Part shown: piece by piece, positions 7,351 to 14,653 of the stretch
Layout: every line of letters begins with the position of its first letter
How positions within the stretch are numbered: the stretch's first letter is position 1
Virus record (IMG/VR): IMGVR_UViG_3300010885_062341
Location: 1-23,351 of that record
Strand: one strand, 5' to 3'
DNA length: 23,351 nt
From: a virus
Notes under the pieces: model-generated
Database searches by the model: none
What the model was told of the DNA's origin: nothing
What the model saw: only the letters and a program-made list of their open reading frames with translations
Made by a program: the position numbers and the translations under genes

Positions 7351-9899
7351 CATAACGGAGTAGATCATGGAAGAAAAATTTTTTCAGTTGGGCACATACT
7401 CCGAATCTCAATGGGATACATTAAATCTTGAGTTAGTTTCTACTGCTACGATATCAAACTTTGTGCCTCAACGTGCGGTGATCTGTGTGGATGAACTGAT
7501 GCACAGTGCCACTCGGGGTACCTATCTCTTGACTCAAGACGAAGCAGATGTACTCAAAAATGATCCTCGAGTAAAGTGGATCAACATTGACTACAAAAGT
7601 TATCCAGAAACATACCAACCGCCTCCAGACGAACTTCATTGCGTTCCTGTGGCCGTAGTTAATAGATGGGCATCAGCCAAAAAAGGCATTAGACAAATTA
7701 GTGGATTGCCCGATCCAGCCACAAATGCCGACGCCAATAGAATGGGATATGGAGTTATACGACATCGACAACTTGCAGAGACCTGGAAGCAAAGTGCTGT
7801 TTCTCCCAATACCACTATATCTACAAATGTAAGTGTGTATGGCACGGGCAAACATGTAGATGTGATTGTAGCTGATGATGGCGGCGGGTGGCATGGACAC
7901 CCAGAATTTTACAACAATCCTATATCCACAGTTGATCAATCAGAAATTGAAAAACCAAATGGATATGCTGGTGGCAATAGATTGCCCGGGAACGGCAAGT
8001 GTGATGTACTTGATTTGGTGTTGGATGCACCTTATTATCTAGATCCAGATTGGTTTGATCTCAGCCCAGAAACACGATTAATCACACGGTGGGACGGCAC
8101 CAAAGTGCCTGTGGAATCCTTTGCTCGGGCCTGGTGGGACGATACAAGTCAACGGTCGCCTGCGTTTGCTGCATTTGGCAATGTGAGCATTGGATCTTCC
8201 TACACTAGGCAGATCTGCAACGGCACGAACATTGCCAAGCCGCCAGATGCAATCGGGCAACATGCTACTCCGTGCTTGGCATTGACATTTGGTCGTACAC
8301 AAGGATGGGCTTATAATTCTAACAAATGGAGTTTTAATTTTTATGGCCAAAACGGCACTGGCTTTGAACAAGGGTGGGATATGGTTAAAATTTTCCATCA
8401 AGCCAAGCCTATCAATCCGCTGTACGGTAATAAAAATCCAACTATCATGTCCAACAGTTGGGGGTTTCGCGCCAACAAAGATCCTGAAGGTCAACCTTGG
8501 TATTTTACTCATAGATCAACAACTAGCAATCCCTATAACTCAGAGAGTGGTATTTTCTGGCTAAGCAATATGGGTCAGACGGGAGATGCCGGACGATGGA
8601 AATCAGAGATGAAACCTAATTCTATAACCACAGCCCTGGATGAACTTATAGCAGCCGGTGTAATTGTTGTAGCCGCGGCCGGAAACAGCAATCAAAAACT
8701 AGTAACATCATCACACCCTGATTATAACAACTATATTACTACGGTGCAATATGGCAGTCTAATAAATTCTAATTTCACTGAATTTGGTTACAATGTTTAT
8801 GGGACCACAAATCGCAGAGGATACCCACAACAAGGCGGTGCCTATGTTGATGGTTTTGGCAATAGAGTGTATCCAGTTATACAAATTGGAGCTCTTGACG
8901 ATGGTTTTCGTGACAACAAAGAAAACAAAGTCACATACAGCGATCGAGGCAACGATATTGACGCATATTTTGCAGGTGATGGAACACTGGCAGCAAATCA
9001 TTCTTATGCTAGTGCTGGTCCAAGAGCAGACACTTACACTGGACTTACTCAACCAGCCACAGATGTAGGTTTTGGTGGCACCAGTGCTGCCTGTCCTGGT
9101 GCCACAGGGTTTATTGCCTGTGTGTTGGAGTATAATCGTACCTGGGGTTGGCAAGATGTAAAAACTTGGTTAGCAACTTTAACAGTTCCTGGCACCGGTG
9201 ATTTTTATTATGGTGTAGAATCAACAACCTGGTTTGATGGCAATTGGAATGATTATGAGAGCCTTGAGGGTGGTTTACCCAGAGTATTGTATCAAACAGC
9301 CGACTATTACAATGACAATCTTGCCGGTCCAGTTGCAGGATTCTCTCGTAAACCCGCTATTATCAACGAAGGTGGCGGGGCTGCTGGATTTTTTAATGTA
9401 ATGACTGCCAAAGTTCCCACCAATACCCTGATATATTGGACTATGTTACATGGTACAACCACTGGCCTTGATTTTACGAGTCCATCAGGAACAATTTTAA
9501 TTGAAAATGATCGTGGTATTTTTGCTATTGATCCCGTGGCCGATTTACTCACCGAAGGCGTGGAGACTTTTCAAATTCAGCTGCGATTAAACAGCAGCAG
9601 TGGTACAGTGATTGGTACCAGTGGCACAGTGTCAATTGGAGATACTTCACTTGGCGAAGGTGGAGCAAGTTATGCTTTGAGCGGGTATGCCGGAACAATC
9701 ATCGAGGGCGGCAATACCACGATCATTGTTACCACCACCGCAGTCTCCAATGGTACCACATTGTATTGGACTATCAATCATTCATCTACCACTGCTGCTG
9801 ATTTTGTAGCACAAGAGGGAGCTTTTACCATAAATTCCAACACTGGATCGTTTGTCATCACCACAAGAGTGACCTAGAAATATCAAATTTTAGTTCTTG
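7341..9899 (+). repeat. Tandem gene duplication, left copy
   Basis: This is the left copy of a roughly 2.6 kb direct duplication whose right copy is 9918-12536. Similarity starts at AAACCCTTGAC, runs through GGAG-TAGATC and the ATG, covers the whole protease gene and ends with 29 identical bases across and after the stop (9871-9899). The two coding copies have diverged by many substitutions and small indels, so the event is not recent. The outer ends remain nearly identical. Confidence 0.88.
7367..9877 (+). CDS. Subtilisin-like serine protease (S8) with Calx-beta-like tail, copy B
   Basis: In this 836-residue protein the catalytic residues are Asp170 (VIVADDGGG then HGHPEF), His299 (GQHATP), oxyanion Asn440 (AAAGNSN) and Ser573 (GGTSAACP). 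The gap of about 129 residues between Asp and His is much larger than in subtilisin and contains a conserved insertion with PNGYAGGNRLPG and DPDWFD. Residues about 33-80, ending in DPRVKWINIDY, resemble an I9 propeptide. After the protease, residues about 658-761 form a Calx-beta-like domain (INEG, TLIYWT-type strand, LTEGVETFQIQLR, GTVSIGDTS), and a second one (768-836) stops abruptly after FVITTRVT, half way through the repeat. There is no signal peptide. It is a close paralogue of the next gene, and a late promoter lies at 7308. It is probably a virion-borne protease acting on host surface or matrix protein (inference). Confidence 0.92.
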   Translation: MEEKFFQLGTYSESQWDTLNLELVSTATISNFVPQRAVICVDELMHSATRGTYLLTQDEADVLKNDPRVKWINIDYKSYPETYQPPPDELHCVPVAVVNRWASAKKGIRQISGLPDPATNADANRMGYGVIRHRQLAETWKQSAVSPNTTISTNVSVYGTGKHVDVIVADDGGGWHGHPEFYNNPISTVDQSEIEKPNGYAGGNRLPGNGKCDVLDLVLDAPYYLDPDWFDLSPETRLITRWDGTKVPVESFARAWWDDTSQRSPAFAAFGNVSIGSSYTRQICNGTNIAKPPDAIGQHATPCLALTFGRTQGWAYNSNKWSFNFYGQNGTGFEQGWDMVKIFHQAKPINPLYGNKNPTIMSNSWGFRANKDPEGQPWYFTHRSTTSNPYNSESGIFWLSNMGQTGDAGRWKSEMKPNSITTALDELIAAGVIVVAAAGNSNQKLVTSSHPDYNNYITTVQYGSLINSNFTEFGYNVYGTTNRRGYPQQGGAYVDGFGNRVYPVIQIGALDDGFRDNKENKVTYSDRGNDIDAYFAGDGTLAANHSYASAGPRADTYTGLTQPATDVGFGGTSAACPGATGFIACVLEYNRTWGWQDVKTWLATLTVPGTGDFYYGVESTTWFDGNWNDYESLEGGLPRVLYQTADYYNDNLAGPVAGFSRKPAIINEGGGAAGFFNVMTAKVPTNTLIYWTMLHGTTTGLDFTSPSGTILIENDRGIFAIDPVADLLTEGVETFQIQLRLNSSSGTVIGTSGTVSIGDTSLGEGGASYALSGYAGTIIEGGNTTIIVTTTAVSNGTTLYWTINHSSTTAADFVAQEGAFTINSNTGSFVITTRVT

Positions 9900-9905
9900 T
9901 AAATA
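9898..9905 (+). promoter_or_regulatory. Late promoter-like box (TGTAAATA), degenerate
   Basis: One mismatch from TATAAATA, 38 bases before the ATG of the third protease, just outside the right edge of the left duplicate. It could be a weakened late promoter or chance; the surrounding gap is AT-rich. Confidence 0.3.
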
Positions 9906-9917
9906 TAAGTAATTCAT

Positions 9918-12536
9918 AAACCCTTGACTTAGTGGAGTAGATCATGGAAGAAAAATTTTTTCAGTTAAGCACTTATTCTGAACCCCAATGGGATGCACTA
10001 AATCTTGAGCTAGGGTCTGTTGGCTCTTTATCAAGTACTGTGCCTCAACGTGTGGTGGCCTGTGTGGATGAACTGATGCACAGTGCCACTCGAGGCACCT
10101 ATCTCTTGACTCAAGACGAAGCAGATGCACTCAAAAATGATCCTCGAGTAGAGTGGATCAACATTGACTACAAAAGTTATCCAGAATATCGTATACCAGC
10201 AGAAGAACTTTATTGCACTGTGCCTACAATTAACAGGTGGACATCAAGTCCAAAGGCCACTCGAAAAATCACGGAGTATGGAACACTTGCGGCCACAGGG
10301 GAAGTCAATAGAATGGGGTATGGAGTCTTACGACATCGACAATTTGCAGAGTACTGGAAGCAAAATAATACTGCTCCCACCACCAAGGTGCCCACAAATG
10401 TAAGTGGTGTGTATGGTACTGGCAAACATGTAGATGTGATTGTAGCTGATGATGGTGGCGGGTGGCATGGACATCCAGAGTTTTACAACGATCCCATACG
10501 AACTAACAACATCAAAGAGCTAGTTGAAAAACCAAATGGATATGCTGGTGGCAATAGATTGCCCGGTAGCGGCAAATGTGATCTACTTGATTTGGTGTTG
10601 GATGGGCCCTACTATATAGATCCTGATTGGTTTGATGCCAGCCCAGAAACACGATTAATCACACGTTGGGATGGCACCAGGGTACCAGCAGAAGGCGTCG
10701 CCCGGGCCTGGTGGAAAGATGCAAGTCGGCGTTCGCCTGCGTTTGCCTCAATAGGTACAGTGGCAATACCTGACGACTACTCTAGAGCTCAAAACAACGG
10801 CAATAACATAGCACGAGCGCAGTATGGAGATCATGCCACCCCGTGTTGTGCGTTGGCATTTGGCCGTACACAAGGATGGGCGTACAATTCCAACAAATGG
10901 GCTTTTAATCTGTTAAGCCATTCCCAGAACTTCTTTGAACAAGGGTTTGATCTAGTAAAAATCTTCCATAAGAACAAGCCCATCAATCCGCTTTACGGTA
11001 CTAGAGATCCAACCGTCATGTCCAACAGTTGGGGTTTTCGAGACCGCGCCAGTAAGATGCCTCGATCAGACAGCCCCAATTATTATACTCATAGATCAAC
11101 AGCTGCCGTGCAATATAAAAAATTTGATGACAATCTGTGGCTGAGTCATATGGGTGAGACGGGCGACGGTGGTCGATGGAAGTCAGAAATGAAACCTAAT
11201 TCTCTGACCGCGGCTCTGTCTGAACTTATACAGGCCGGTGTGATTTTTGTGGTTGCAGCCGGAAACAGCAATCAAAAACAAGTGCTGCCCGGCCACCCCG
11301 ACTACAACAACTATATTGCCAAATCTCCCACTCATAGTCTATTAGAGTCAAGCTTCACCGAATTTGACATTCCGGTATATGGGACCACAAATCGCAGAGG
11401 ATTCCCACAGCAGGGCGGTGCCTACATTAAGAACGGAGAAAGAGTATACCCAGCTATAAACATTGGATGTCTTAACGATACTTTCCTTGAAGGCAAAGAA
11501 AACAAAGTTAATTACAGCGACCGAGGCAATGGCGTTGATGCATATTTTTCGGGTCACTTGGTGCTGGCAGCAAATAACAGCAGGGAACAGGGCAAATCGA
11601 AGGGTATTTTTGGTGAGCCTGAGAGATTGGTAGTCGGTAACAGAGCAGACACTTACGCTGACTACGGCGGTGGCGACAGTTACACGCTGCCCGCCACAGA
11701 TGTGGCGTTTAATGGCACCAGCGCCGCCTGTCCCGGAGCCGCAGGGTTTATTGCCTGTGTGTTGGAGTATAATCGTGCCTGGGGTTGGCAAGATGTAAAA
11801 AATTGGATCGCAGCGTTGACTCCCCAAGACCCAGGTGATTTTTATTACGGGGTAGAATCAACAACTCCAGATGACAAAAATTGGGAGAATTATGAGAGTC
11901 TTGAAGGCGGTACACCCAGAGTACTGTATCAACTAGCAGAATATTACAATGACAATCTTGCTGGACCAATTGCCGGATTCTCTCGTAAACCGTTCACCCT
12001 TGAGGAAGGTGCCAGTGGAAGATTTAATGTGATGTCTGGTGAGATCAACAACGGCACCACGTTGTATTGGACTATTTTACATGATACAACTACCGATGCT
12101 GATTTTGTGAGTACATCAGGATCGTTCACAATAACTAATGATCGGGGGTTGTTTGACGTCAATACCACTGCCGATAAAGCCACCGAAGGCACACAGAATT
12201 TTCGAATCCAGCTGCGATTAGACAGCACCAGTGGCACTGTAATTGGTACCAGTGATTTGGTACCAATCACTGATACTTCAATTGGCGTAGGCGGCGATGT
12301 GCAGTCTTATGCTGTGAGCGGGTACTCTGAGATAATAAATGAAGGTGGCAAAACCACGGTCGTTGTTACCACCACTAATGTTCCCAACGGTACCACGTTG
12401 AATTGGGCTATCAATCATGTATCTACTACTGCTGCTGATTTTACGGCACAGAGTGGGTCTTTTACTGTGAATTCCAACACTGGATCGTTTGTCATTACCA
12501 CAAAAGTGACCTAGAAATATCAAATTTTAGTTCTTG
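9918..12536 (+). repeat. Tandem gene duplication, right copy
   Basis: This is the right copy of the duplication described at 7341-9899. It begins with the same AAACCCTTGAC that in the left copy encodes the last codons and TGA stop of the upstream protease gene. Here that fragment is non-coding, so it looks like a fossil of the neighbour carried along during duplication. It ends with the same 29 bases (12508-12536) that follow the left gene. Confidence 0.88.
9944..12514 (+). CDS. Subtilisin-like serine protease (S8) with Calx-beta-like tail, copy C
   Basis: This 856-residue paralogue of the preceding gene starts with the same MEEKFFQL and the same GGAG-TAGATC-ATG initiation region. Catalytic residues are Asp169, His297 (GDHATPCCAL), Asn441 (VAAGNSN) and Ser593 (NGTSAACP); none is lost. 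The I9-like propeptide end is DPRVEWINIDYKS around residue 66. It differs from copy B by small insertions, notably about residues 543-580 (after NNSREQGKSKG) just before the Ser motif, and by substitutions in the Asp-His insertion, which suggests divergence in substrate pocket loops. A Calx-beta-like domain lies at about 678-780 (TEGTQNFRIQLR, LVPITDTS), followed by a second, incomplete one (788-856) that ends at FVITTKVT exactly as in copy B. Both copies being intact argues for selection on the enzyme activity. Confidence 0.92.
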   Translation: MEEKFFQLSTYSEPQWDALNLELGSVGSLSSTVPQRVVACVDELMHSATRGTYLLTQDEADALKNDPRVEWINIDYKSYPEYRIPAEELYCTVPTINRWTSSPKATRKITEYGTLAATGEVNRMGYGVLRHRQFAEYWKQNNTAPTTKVPTNVSGVYGTGKHVDVIVADDGGGWHGHPEFYNDPIRTNNIKELVEKPNGYAGGNRLPGSGKCDLLDLVLDGPYYIDPDWFDASPETRLITRWDGTRVPAEGVARAWWKDASRRSPAFASIGTVAIPDDYSRAQNNGNNIARAQYGDHATPCCALAFGRTQGWAYNSNKWAFNLLSHSQNFFEQGFDLVKIFHKNKPINPLYGTRDPTVMSNSWGFRDRASKMPRSDSPNYYTHRSTAAVQYKKFDDNLWLSHMGETGDGGRWKSEMKPNSLTAALSELIQAGVIFVVAAGNSNQKQVLPGHPDYNNYIAKSPTHSLLESSFTEFDIPVYGTTNRRGFPQQGGAYIKNGERVYPAINIGCLNDTFLEGKENKVNYSDRGNGVDAYFSGHLVLAANNSREQGKSKGIFGEPERLVVGNRADTYADYGGGDSYTLPATDVAFNGTSAACPGAAGFIACVLEYNRAWGWQDVKNWIAALTPQDPGDFYYGVESTTPDDKNWENYESLEGGTPRVLYQLAEYYNDNLAGPIAGFSRKPFTLEEGASGRFNVMSGEINNGTTLYWTILHDTTTDADFVSTSGSFTITNDRGLFDVNTTADKATEGTQNFRIQLRLDSTSGTVIGTSDLVPITDTSIGVGGDVQSYAVSGYSEIINEGGKTTVVVTTTNVPNGTTLNWAINHVSTTAADFTAQSGSFTVNSNTGSFVITTKVT

Positions 12537-12548
12537 CTAAATATAGCA
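12535..12548 (+). other. Small hairpin/late-box-like element before the tail spike gene
   Basis: TGCTA (12535-12539) pairs with TAGCA (12544-12548) around AATA. The same bases contain CTAAATA, similar to the end of the late box, and lie 18 bases before the ATG at 12562. It could be a degenerate late promoter or a minor hairpin. The gene has no strong Shine-Dalgarno beyond a GAGAG-type run. Confidence 0.25.
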
Positions 12549-12561
12549 GAGAGCTAAAAAT

Positions 12562-14298
12562 ATGTCACAACAAATTATTAACATTGGAAATCAACCTGAT
12601 AACGGCAATGGTGACCCATTACGTACGGCGTTTATCAAAACCAATGACAATTTCACAGAAATATACGCCGCTGGGCTAGTAGGCAGCAACGTCACCATTG
12701 CAAACAACACGATATCTATATCGGCACTCAATGGTAATATTGTATTAAAACCAAACGGAATTGGCGTTGTACAGACTAATTCTCATATTGTACCAAGAGT
12801 CAACAATGTCTACGACATTGGCACGCCAACACAGAGATTCAATACCCTTTATTTGGGATCTGGCGGATTTGATTCTTTGGGTAATATTGGTGCCAGCTAC
12901 TTTATTGGCAACGGAAGTCAACTCACAGGAGTTTTATCAACTGCGGGTCCATTTATTGCCTATGGAAACAGCCGAGTTGAAGTTCAATCACCCAACGGCA
13001 ATGTTATCATTGACATTGGCAATACTGCCAATGTTGTCACAGTATCACAATCTTCGGTAAACATTCAGCCTACACTAAACACTGCGGCTGTCAGTGCCAC
13101 AGGCAACATCACTACTACTGGAAATTTCATTGGAAAAATTCCAGCCAGCGCCAATCAACTTTACGTGGCCAAGAATGGCAGTGATACCAACAATGGTGGA
13201 CTTAATACTCCATTCCTGACTATCAAAGCAGCCTTGGCTGCGGCCACGGCAAATACTGCAGTTCATGTGGCGCCAGGAACCTATACCGAAGCTAATCCTA
13301 TAACTATCCCGGCAAACGTTAGTTTAATTGGCACTGACCTAAGAACAGTCTCGGTGATACCACAGACTCCGGCCAGTGATTTATTTTATATGCGCAATGC
13401 CACTTATGTCTGGGGCATCACTATTAGAAATTATTTGGCCAACGGATTTAGCTACGATCCTGCAACACCCACGCAGAATGTATTTGTCAGTCCGTATATA
13501 CAGAATTTAACCAGCAGCACTACCACAGGTACCGCAGTCAAAATTGATGGTAGTTTGGTCAGTTCAATTAGCACCAAAGCAATGATTGTGGGATTTTTCA
13601 CAATCATCAATCGTAACGGAAGAGGGATCTATATACTCAACAGTGGGTATAGCCAGTTGGTCAACATTTATACCATTGCCTGTGACATTGGTATCAAAGT
13701 TGAATCGGGTGGGTTCTGTACTCTCAACGGCAGTGACTGTAGCATTGGAAATTATGGACTGGTGGCCGACGGCGTGGGGGCTCTACAGACTTCGGGTAAT
13801 ACCGTGGGATACAGTGTCAACGGGGTATTTGTTATCAATGGACTAGCCAACGGTAGACCAAATGTCAATACTGTGATGAAAATTGCTGGTGATCCAGAAT
13901 ACTATACTATTGACACAATTATACCCATAGATGCTACCACATCCACAGTGCTGATTCAAGAAGTATATGTGGCCAATCTTGCACCAAGTACCAATGTTGA
14001 ATTTTTTGTGCGCAGTTCAATTATAGCCAGTGCTCATACATTTGAATATGTTGGTGCTGGTACCAATCCAGCGACTGCATTGCCTCAGTATGGCGGCATA
14101 CCAATTACGGCAAATGAAGTAATTGCAAGCAACGGTGCAGTGATAACATTTACAAGTACTGATCACAAAGGTAATTTTAAGGTTGGATCTGGTTTTACTA
14201 TTAACCAGGCTCAAGGAACCATCGAAGGTGTGTATTTTTACAAGGCATTGTTTGCTCAAATGACACCCTACATTCTGGCCCTATCAGAAGGGACATAA
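12562..14298 (+). CDS. Tail spike/fibre protein with parallel beta-helix domain
   Basis: This 578-residue protein begins with the classic phage fibre cap (INIGNQPDNGNGDPLRTAF, then NDNFTEIY) that attaches many fibres to the baseplate or to a proximal fibre. Residues about 60-200 hold spacer modules including YDIGTPTQRFNTLYLG and SYFIGNGSQLTGV. From residue about 203, LYVAKNGSDTNNGG, TPFLTIKAALAAA, VHVAPGTYTE and IPANVSLIG form the start of a right-handed parallel beta-helix of the pectate-lyase/DUF1565 type, continuing to about 420 with short G/N-rich turns. This fold often binds or degrades polysaccharide, but no catalytic residues can be assigned. The C-terminus (HTFEYVGAGTN, GGIPITANEV, HKGNFKVGSGF) is a conserved end I recall from T4-like cyanophage fibres. 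It follows the proteases and precedes the small virion gene by 21 bases. Confidence 0.87.
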   Translation: MSQQIINIGNQPDNGNGDPLRTAFIKTNDNFTEIYAAGLVGSNVTIANNTISISALNGNIVLKPNGIGVVQTNSHIVPRVNNVYDIGTPTQRFNTLYLGSGGFDSLGNIGASYFIGNGSQLTGVLSTAGPFIAYGNSRVEVQSPNGNVIIDIGNTANVVTVSQSSVNIQPTLNTAAVSATGNITTTGNFIGKIPASANQLYVAKNGSDTNNGGLNTPFLTIKAALAAATANTAVHVAPGTYTEANPITIPANVSLIGTDLRTVSVIPQTPASDLFYMRNATYVWGITIRNYLANGFSYDPATPTQNVFVSPYIQNLTSSTTTGTAVKIDGSLVSSISTKAMIVGFFTIINRNGRGIYILNSGYSQLVNIYTIACDIGIKVESGGFCTLNGSDCSIGNYGLVADGVGALQTSGNTVGYSVNGVFVINGLANGRPNVNTVMKIAGDPEYYTIDTIIPIDATTSTVLIQEVYVANLAPSTNVEFFVRSSIIASAHTFEYVGAGTNPATALPQYGGIPITANEVIASNGAVITFTSTDHKGNFKVGSGFTINQAQGTIEGVYFYKALFAQMTPYILALSEGT

Positions 14299-14319
14299 GT
14301 ACTTGGATAAGGAAAAATT

Positions 14320-14652
14320 ATGGCAGGCGCACTAAACGTATTTAAAACAATAAGAGCAAATTTAACAGCCTCAATGACGGCGGTATATTCGCCTCCTTTA
14401 GGGTATGCTACAGTAATATTAATGGCCCAGGTCAGCAATATCACTGCTAATACCATTACTATCTCCGCCAATGTATCAAATGCCACAACTTCAACAGCTC
14501 TAATTAAAAATGCCACTTGCCCAACCGGCGATGCAATCACTGTGTTAACAGGACGACTGGTATTGACATTTGGTGAAAGTTTTGCAATTCAGGCTACTGC
14601 TGCTGATTCCGGGCAACTGACTTTGAGCTTATTAGAATCTTTGGCAGGATAA
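14320..14652 (+). CDS. Small putative virion protein (110 aa)
   Basis: This 110-residue protein has an AAGGA Shine-Dalgarno (14309-14313) six bases before the ATG. The sequence is a compact beta-type domain (MAGALNVFKT start, VILMAQVSNITANT in the middle, VLTGRLVLTFGESFAIQA near the end, LSLLESLAG terminus) with no repeats, signal peptide or catalytic motif. Similar small proteins starting MAGALNV/I and containing an LLTGKLVL-type segment occur, as I recall, among fibre genes of T4-like marine phages, where they are annotated as structural or hypothetical. One base separates its stop from the giant fibre gene, so translation is probably coupled. It could be a cap, connector or tip for the giant fibre; this is inferred only from position. 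Confidence 0.82.
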   Translation: MAGALNVFKTIRANLTASMTAVYSPPLGYATVILMAQVSNITANTITISANVSNATTSTALIKNATCPTGDAITVLTGRLVLTFGESFAIQATAADSGQLTLSLLESLAG

Positions 14653-14653
14653 T

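Noticed and set aside
8078-8564. Overlapping open frames on both strands inside protease B
   Set aside because: The sense frame carries the full S8 motif set and a conserved paralogue; these frames are not preserved in the paralogue and have no start signals.
9871-9900. Intrinsic terminator after proteases B and C
   Set aside because: Only a weak AT-rich hairpin with a wobble pair can be drawn and no U-tract follows it; treated as conserved flank only.
9871-9943. Frameshift truncating the second Calx-beta repeat
   Set aside because: Reading past the stop in all three frames gives no continuation of the domain, and both paralogues end at the same codon.
11348-11827. 159-residue minus-strand frame in protease C
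   Set aside because: A similar antisense frame exists in copy B only because the sense genes are paralogous; no ribosome binding site or recognisable protein.
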